Shown here: positions 12,799 through 17,559 of the stretch, piece after piece
Layout: each line of letters begins with the position of its first letter
How positions within the stretch are numbered: the stretch's first letter is position 1
NCBI RefSeq assembly: GCF_035938995.1
Contig: NZ_DASZGI010000276.1
Span: 1-17,559 of the forward strand
Origin: DASZGI01 sp035938995
Lineage (GTDB): Bacteria; Actinomycetota; Actinomycetes; Streptomycetales; Catenulisporaceae
Direction of reading: 5' to 3'
DNA length: 17,559 nucleotides
The notes under the pieces: generated by a model
The model's input: the letters and a program-made list of their open reading frames with translations, nothing else
What the model was told of the DNA's origin: nothing
The model's database searches: none
Position numbers and translations under genes: made by a program

Positions 12799-14571
12799 TT
12801 AAACGTGCGGTGGCGTGCCGGCGGTTTCGCCGTGCCACGAGTCCCACAAACGGGCGTACGCCCCGTTCGCGTCGATCAGCTCGCGGTGCGAGCCGAGCTC
12901 GGCGATGCGTCCATCCTCCACCACTGCGACGCGGTCTGCGTCGTGGGCGGTGTGCAGGCGGTGCGCGATCGCGATGACCGTGCGCCCCTCGAGCACGGCC
13001 GAGAGCGAACGCTCCAGATGGCGGGCGGCGCGCGGGTCGAGCAGCGATGTGGCTTCGTCCAGGACGAGGACTTTCGGGTCGGCGAGCAGGAGCCGGGCCA
13101 GGGCGAGTTGCTGCGCCTGCGGTGCGCTCAGGGCCAGGCCACCGGAGCCGACCGGGGTGTCCAGCCCTTCGGGCAGTGCCGCGGCCCACCCGCCAGCGTC
13201 CACGGCGTCCAGGGCCTGCCAGAGCGCTTCATCATCGACCTCGTCGGGCGCGGCGAGGTGCAGATTGTCGCGCAGCGTGCCGGCAAAGACGTGGTGATCC
13301 TGAGTGAGGAGGACGACCTCGCCGCGCAGCTCGTCGAGCGGTAGCTCGATCAGCGGCGCCCCGCCGAGCGCCACCGTGCCCGTGCGCGGGCCGTGGATGC
13401 CGGCGAGCAGGCGGCCGAGCGTCGACTTGCCGGCGCCGGAGGGTCCGACCATGGCGAACCGCTCGCCCGGACGGACCGTCAGGTCGACGCCGTGCAGGAC
13501 GTCGTGCCCGCCGACGTAGGCGAAGCGCACGTCGGTGCCGGCCAGCTCGCGCGGGTCGGCGACGGCGCGTGCTCCGGCCGTGCGGTCGGGCGGCACCTGT
13601 GCGACGCCGAGCAGCCTGGCCAGTGAAGCACCGCCGACCTGGAGTGTGTCGAGCCAGTCGAGCAGCACTTCGAGCGGGATCATGAGTTGCTGGATGTACA
13701 GCGTGACGGCCGTCACCTGCGCCAGACTGGCCCAGCCTCTGGTATAGGCGTAACCGCCGAGCAGTAGCGCCCCCGCGACCGGGACGACATAACAGAATTC
13801 CTGAACCGGCCAGAGGACCGTGCGCAGGCTGAGGGTGTAGCGCTCGGCTCGGTACGACCCGGCGAGTTCGTCGTCGGCGGACTCGATCCGACGCTGCTGA
13901 AGCCCGAACGCCTCGATGGTCGCTGCCCCGGCGACAGTCGCGCCGAGGCCGTCGACGTAGCGTGCCGCTGCGGCATTCTCTCGCAGATAACCGTCGGTGG
14001 CCCGCCGCAAGTACCACCGCGTTACGGCGAACAGCGGCGGAATCACGATCAGTACGGAAAGGAACAGCAGCGGGGATACGAGCACTGTCGCGATCACGGT
14101 GAGCGCGATCGTGACGATGGCGACGAGGGTCTCCGGCGCGGCCATCTGCGCGGAACGGCGCAGCGCGTCCACATCGCGGGAGGCCCGGGTCACCAGGTCG
14201 CCGCTGCCCGCGTTCTCCACGGTCGACAGCGGGAGGGCCAGCACCTTCTCGACGAACTCCTCGCGCAGTTCGGCGAGGATGATCGTGCCGAAGCGTCCGG
14301 CGGACACATACGCGTAGCGAGTCAGCGTCGTCTGGAGGAGGACGAACGCGGCGAGCGCGCCCGCGAGGGCGTTGATGTGTCCGATGGTGGCGTGCTGTTG
14401 GACGGCCTGGACGATGTCTCCGAGGAGACGCGGCCCGGCCAGCCCGGCAACCGCCGCGAGAGTATAGAGGGCGATGGTCGTCGCGAAAGTTCTCGGGTGA
14501 CGCGCGATCAGCTCGCGGACGTACCGCCGAACCTGCCGCGAGTCGGCCACTGGAAGGATCCGCGCCGTCAC
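12799..14571 (-). CDS. ABC exporter half-transporter with intact Walker motifs and degenerate signature
   Basis: The 590-residue protein has an N-terminal type IV (MsbA-like) transmembrane domain (about 20-320, six helices) and a C-terminal ATPase. Walker A is GPSGAGKST (376-384), Q-loop Gln is in LLTQDHHVF (421-429), Walker B plus catalytic Glu is VLVLDEATSLLD (501-512), and the switch His is in IAHRL (535-539). The ABC signature, normally LSGGQ, is LSAPQ (481-485). This is complementary to the partner encoded upstream, which keeps the signature but has lost Walker A, so the two should form a heterodimer with one active ATP site. The substrate is unknown. The GTG start at 14571 has AGGGGGAG almost touching it; a GTG seven codons later is possible. 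It follows the partner gene by 70 nt and precedes the 65-residue protein gene. Confidence 0.93.
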   Translation of the reverse strand: MTARILPVADSRQVRRYVRELIARHPRTFATTIALYTLAAVAGLAGPRLLGDIVQAVQQHATIGHINALAGALAAFVLLQTTLTRYAYVSAGRFGTIILAELREEFVEKVLALPLSTVENAGSGDLVTRASRDVDALRRSAQMAAPETLVAIVTIALTVIATVLVSPLLFLSVLIVIPPLFAVTRWYLRRATDGYLRENAAAARYVDGLGATVAGAATIEAFGLQQRRIESADDELAGSYRAERYTLSLRTVLWPVQEFCYVVPVAGALLLGGYAYTRGWASLAQVTAVTLYIQQLMIPLEVLLDWLDTLQVGGASLARLLGVAQVPPDRTAGARAVADPRELAGTDVRFAYVGGHDVLHGVDLTVRPGERFAMVGPSGAGKSTLGRLLAGIHGPRTGTVALGGAPLIELPLDELRGEVVLLTQDHHVFAGTLRDNLHLAAPDEVDDEALWQALDAVDAGGWAAALPEGLDTPVGSGGLALSAPQAQQLALARLLLADPKVLVLDEATSLLDPRAARHLERSLSAVLEGRTVIAIAHRLHTAHDADRVAVVEDGRIAELGSHRELIDANGAYARLWDSWHGETAGTPPHV

Positions 14572-14641
14572 GCTCCCCCTCCCAACCCGCTTACGGCTCG
14601 CCCCATCCGCCCTGAGCCACCCACCGCGACATTCCAGCCCG

Positions 14642-16492
14642 TCACGCCGCCTCCTCTATGTCCTCGCCGCGGGTCACGACGGCGGCGTAGCGGGGTTCGG
14701 ACGCGAGCAGTTCGCGATGCGTACCGACCGCGACGACACGCCCGTCCTCCACGTAGGCGACGCGATGGGCGCTGTCGAGGAGCAGAGGACTCGTCGTGAA
14801 CAGGATCGTTGTGGTCTGAGGCTCAGCCTCGATGCCCACGGCCGCCACGTGCGACGACAGTGATGAAACTTTCATCGCGACGACCGTTCCCGCATGAACC
14901 GCCACGAGCGCCGCACCGCGCGTCGCAGGCGCGTGAGACTCGGCCAAACGCGCCGCGATGCGCGCCTCCGTGTGCGCATCCACCGCGCTCGTGGGTTCAA
15001 CCAGCACTGTCACTTCCCGCCGCGCGAGCAAGGCCCGCACGAGGCGCAGTCGTTGCAACTGCCCTCCCGAGAACTCCCGGCCGCCGTCCGTCATCTCGGT
15101 GTCCAACCCTTCCGGCAGTGCGTCCAGGATGTCCTGAGCCGAGGCCACCCTGATCGCCGTCCGGATCTCCTCATCTGCACGCCGGCCGGTCGGATCAAGC
15201 TCGGACCGCAGCCCTCCATTGAAGAACTTGTCACTGTTGCGCGCCAACAAGATCCGCTCCCTGACCTGACGCAGCGGCATCTCCCTGAGCGGCACATCGC
15301 CGAGCATCGGGCGTCCGCTGTCCTCGAAGCGCGCAAGCCTCTCGGCGAGCAGATCCGCTTCAGCCGGTTCCGCGCACGCGACGGCGAAAAGCTCGCCCGC
15401 CTCGACCTCGAGCCCTGACTCCTCGTCGACCAGCGTGCTTCCACGCCCCGACACGAGGACCGCACCCTCGGTCCCGCCTGCGCCCTCCACGTCCCGAATC
15501 CCAGGCTCCACGTTCAAGATGCGCACGACGCGCCGCGCCGCCACATGCCCTCTCGTGATCAGGTCCGCGCCTTCCATCAACGTCCGTAGAGGTGCCGCTA
15601 GGAAGGTCGCATAACCGTAGAAGGCGACTAGCTGACCGATCGTCAGGTGTCCGTCCAGCGCGAACCGCGCAGCGACGAACGTCACCCCCGCGGTGATCAA
15701 GCCAGGCAGCATGATCTCCGCCGCGGCCAGGCCGGACTCGACGCGCGTCACCGCGAACGCCGCGTGCCTAAGCTCCTGTGACTCCCGGCGGTAGCGCCCG
15801 GCGAATGCCGGCTCGCCACCGATGCCCCGCAATACCCGCAGTCCGGCCGCGATATCGACGGCACGCCCGGTCAGCTCGCCCTGAAGCACCCGGTAGGTGC
15901 GCTGCCTGTCGTGCAACGGCTTCAGCAGCAAGCCGGTCAAGCCGGTCAGCACCGGCACACCGATGAGGACGATCAGACCGAGCGGCACCGACTCGGCGAG
16001 CATGATCGCGGCAACCGTCCCGATCGCGACGATCGCGCCGGTCAGCCGCGCCGTGATGTCGAGGGCGTGCCCGATCTCGTTGATGTCCGACGTACCCACC
16101 GCCACCACGTCCCCGGCGGCGACCCGCTTCGGGAGCGTGGCGCCCAACGCCACTGTCTTGCGCGTGATGACTTGGACCGTCGTGTACGCGGCCGCCAGAA
16201 AGTTGCTCAGCGCGTTGCGGTGGCGCAGGATCCCCGAAGCCGCCTTCGCCAGCGCGAGGCCGACCACCACCAGGGCCCAGCGGATCAGCTCGGCAGAGTT
16301 CTTCGTGGTGACGCCGGCGTCGATGGTGCGGCCCACCGCCGCCGGGAGCACCGCCTGCGAGACCATCCACATGATCCCGAAGAACATGCCTCCGACAATG
16401 GTGCGCTTCTGACTACGGGCGAGCCAGAGAAGGTAGCGGGTCGGGGATCTTGAATCAGGTGTGCCGGGTTCCGGCCGGGGGAGGCGTCGCAT
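14642..16492 (-). CDS. ABC exporter half-transporter with dead Walker A/B and intact signature
   Basis: The 616-residue protein has an MsbA-like transmembrane domain (about 20-315) and an ATPase domain in which the Walker A region is AVACAEPAEADLL (370-382), with no Gly-Lys-Ser/Thr. Walker B reads VLVEPTSAVDAHTE (496-509), so the Mg-binding Asp is missing, and the switch His is a Ser (FTTSPLLL, S568). The signature FSGGQ (474-478) is intact. This fits the non-catalytic half of a heterodimeric exporter, paired with the product of 12799-14571. I recall Streptomyces relatives with 'VEPTSAVDAHTE', so the degeneration is a family trait. A segment of about 40 residues (roughly 518-558) appears inserted between D-loop and H-loop. 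I chose the ATG at 16492, with GGTGA 7 nt upstream; the longer frame runs into the divergent gene. Confidence 0.9.
   Translation of the reverse strand: MRRLPRPEPGTPDSRSPTRYLLWLARSQKRTIVGGMFFGIMWMVSQAVLPAAVGRTIDAGVTTKNSAELIRWALVVVGLALAKAASGILRHRNALSNFLAAAYTTVQVITRKTVALGATLPKRVAAGDVVAVGTSDINEIGHALDITARLTGAIVAIGTVAAIMLAESVPLGLIVLIGVPVLTGLTGLLLKPLHDRQRTYRVLQGELTGRAVDIAAGLRVLRGIGGEPAFAGRYRRESQELRHAAFAVTRVESGLAAAEIMLPGLITAGVTFVAARFALDGHLTIGQLVAFYGYATFLAAPLRTLMEGADLITRGHVAARRVVRILNVEPGIRDVEGAGGTEGAVLVSGRGSTLVDEESGLEVEAGELFAVACAEPAEADLLAERLARFEDSGRPMLGDVPLREMPLRQVRERILLARNSDKFFNGGLRSELDPTGRRADEEIRTAIRVASAQDILDALPEGLDTEMTDGGREFSGGQLQRLRLVRALLARREVTVLVEPTSAVDAHTEARIAARLAESHAPATRGAALVAVHAGTVVAMKVSSLSSHVAAVGIEAEPQTTTILFTTSPLLLDSAHRVAYVEDGRVVAVGTHRELLASEPRYAAVVTRGEDIEEAA
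14862..14876. repeat. Perfect 15-bp palindrome GATGAAA-C-TTTCATC inside the exporter gene
   Basis: Seven-base arms flank a single central C. It falls within the coding segment (about residues 539-543 of the upstream exporter protein) that looks inserted relative to the family. The palindrome is AT-rich in otherwise GC-rich DNA. Confidence 0.8.
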
Positions 16493-16550
16493 GGCCCATT
16501 CACCGTAGGCTGCCCTCCGGCACCATCGCATCCGAATTACACCCGCCCCA

Positions 16551-16565
16551 CCGACATCACGTCGG
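16551..16565. promoter_or_regulatory. Inverted repeat CCGAC-N5-GTCGG in the exporter/lyase divergent region
   Basis: The 105-bp gap between the divergent exporter and lyase-like genes holds this 5-bp inverted repeat, 33 bp before the lyase-like start codon and 59 bp before the exporter start. A shared repressor site is plausible but short repeats of this kind occur by chance at this GC content. On the minus strand TGTAATTC (around 16533-16540) could be an exporter -10 region. Confidence 0.25.
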
Positions 16566-16597
16566 CGCGGCGGCCGAGTGTTGGAGGGGGCACCGTC

Positions 16598-17559
16598 GTG
16601 CAGCGCATCGAACTGACCGGCCGCGCGATGCGGCCGGGTGATGTCGCGCAGCTCGGCCACGGCGACGCATGGGGCGACATCGCACCCGAAGGCCTCGCGC
16701 GGGCGCAGACGGCGGCGCAGGTGGCCGACCGGGTCGCGGCGCGCCAACAGGTGTACGGCCGCAACACGGGCGTCGGTGCCAACCGCACACAGGCTGTGGA
16801 ACCGGGTGACACCGATCACGGGCTGCGGCTCCTACGCAGTCACGCAGGCGGCATAGGCGCACCGGTCGCCGCCGAAGGCATACGCGCGATGCTTGCCGTG
16901 CGGGCGAACCAGCTGCTGGCCGGAGGAGCCGGCGTCAGCCCGCGCATCATCGAGGCCATCGTCACCGCGCTCAACGCCAACGCGCTGCCCGAGATCCACG
17001 AGTACGGCGCCGTGGGCACGGCCGACCTGACCGCTCTGGCAGAGCTCGGCCTGACGCTGCTCGGCGAGGCGCCCTGGACCGGCGCCGGACCCGCGCCCGT
17101 CGAATTCGGCCCCGGAGACGCGGTCGCCCTGATGAGCAGCAGCGCACTGACCATCGGACAGGCGTGCCTCGCCTGGTCAGAAGCGACCCGATGGCTCGAT
17201 GCCGCACACGCGGTCTCCGCGCTCACCTTCATCGCCGTCGACGGATCGATGGAGCCCTACGCCCAGGCCGTGCACGAGCGCAAGCCCCATCTCGGCGTAG
17301 TCGCATCTGCAAGGTTCCTCCGCGCGCTGCTGGATGGCCAGAGCGTCAAGGCCGCGCGCCTCCAGGACCCGTACGCGGTACGCTGCGTGCCCCAAATCCA
17401 CGGAGCCGCACTCGCAGCACTCGACAACACGGAGCGCATCCTCGCGGTCGAGATCAACGCGGCAGCCGAGAACCCGCTGGTCAGCGCGACGGAAGAGGCA
17501 GTCTTCCACCACGGCGGCTTCCACCAGGTACAGCTGACCCAAGTGATGGACGCGCTGAA
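16598..17559 (+). CDS. Histidine/aromatic ammonia-lyase superfamily protein without the MIO triad (3' end outside window)
   Basis: The first 320 residues are present. The start is GTG at 16598 with GGAGGGGG 7 nt upstream. Superfamily landmarks are clear: YGRNTGVG (53-60, family YGxNTGxG with the catalytic-loop Tyr), LQDPYAVRCVPQIHGA (255-270), EINAAAENPLV (285-295) and GGFHQVQLTQVMD (306-318). However, the segment that should read GSVGASGDLAPLA is GAVGTADLTALA (137-148): Ala-Ser-Gly is replaced by Thr-Ala with one residue lost, so the MIO electrophile cannot form in the usual way. The NGT-type segment that contacts MIO is also changed, to MSSSALTIGQ (179-188). It is therefore a homologue of HAL/PAL/TAL enzymes that is probably not a classical ammonia-lyase; its reaction is unknown. 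It is divergent from the ABC exporter genes across 105 bp. Confidence 0.88.
   Translation, partial: MQRIELTGRAMRPGDVAQLGHGDAWGDIAPEGLARAQTAAQVADRVAARQQVYGRNTGVGANRTQAVEPGDTDHGLRLLRSHAGGIGAPVAAEGIRAMLAVRANQLLAGGAGVSPRIIEAIVTALNANALPEIHEYGAVGTADLTALAELGLTLLGEAPWTGAGPAPVEFGPGDAVALMSSSALTIGQACLAWSEATRWLDAAHAVSALTFIAVDGSMEPYAQAVHERKPHLGVVASARFLRALLDGQSVKAARLQDPYAVRCVPQIHGAALAALDNTERILAVEINAAAENPLVSATEEAVFHHGGFHQVQLTQVMDAL

Noticed and set aside
12773..13189. N-terminal extension of the 65-residue acidic protein, reading into the exporter gene
   Set aside because: The extension is the exporter's coding DNA in another frame, Arg/Pro-rich and without a plausible start; only the last 65 residues match the conserved short family.
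16493..16819. Upstream extension of the exporter gene adding 109 residues
   Set aside because: It overlaps the lyase-like gene on the other strand and has no transmembrane or family character; ATG at 16492 has a suitable GGTGA.

Overview
The window is high-GC DNA with actinobacterial gene content: GTG starts, GTGA stop/start overlaps, a SepX/GlpR-type membrane protein, a short 'DDTDxGWGE...RDRPPH' protein and a SpoIIE-GAF-histidine-kinase-like phosphatase. The gene set is closest to what I remember from Streptomyces and its relatives (Catenulispora-like orders). The core order (zinc-ribbon chaperone, 5-formyl-THF cyclo-ligase, galU, moeA/glp, rimJ, glpR) also matches M. tuberculosis Rv0991c-Rv0996 as I recall it. 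No tRNA, rRNA, CRISPR array, transposase or integrase is visible, so this looks like a chromosomal core region with lineage-specific additions.

Layout. 1-5286 (all minus strand, read right to left): a GGDEF diguanylate cyclase 24 nt ahead of galU; a 186-bp gap; a tightly packed run glp(moeA)-moaC-moaB-rimJ-like acetyltransferase; a 258-bp gap holding palindromes and a 9-bp tandem repeat; then the N-terminus of glpR/sepX, cut by the window edge. 5436-6053 (plus): 5-formyltetrahydrofolate cyclo-ligase, ending in a C-rich, G-poor tract. 6224-9073 (minus): membrane-anchored penicillin-acylase-family Ntn hydrolase with a hairpin touching its ribosome binding site. A 397-bp divergent region separates it from 9471-11366 (plus), a GAF-SpoIIE-HATPase phosphatase. 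11492-11833 (minus): FmdB-type zinc-ribbon protein like mycobacterial Ruc, with a near-perfect CIRCE (HrcA) operator just upstream. 12031-12564 (plus): unrecognised single-pass Pro/Ser/Thr-rich protein. 12575-16492 (minus): a heterodimeric ABC exporter pair followed by a conserved 65-residue acidic protein. 16598-17559 (plus, cut by the edge): histidine/aromatic ammonia-lyase superfamily protein that lacks the Ala-Ser-Gly MIO triad.

How they fit together. glp-moaC-moaB belong to molybdenum-cofactor synthesis, but Glp and GlpR also form a reported actinobacterial cell-division pair. GalU supplies UDP-glucose for envelope and trehalose metabolism, and the GGDEF gene may share its transcription. 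The CIRCE site places the zinc-ribbon protein under heat-shock control. The two ABC half-transporters have complementary active-site losses that leave one competent ATP site per dimer.

Most interesting points: the CIRCE-controlled Ruc homologue, the MIO-less lyase homologue divergent from the exporter, the exporter's complementary degeneration with a roughly 40-residue insertion that contains a perfect DNA palindrome, a roughly 70-residue insertion inside the phosphatase's ATPase domain, and the altered PGKP motif in Glp. I do not see a clear new multi-gene defence or mobile system.
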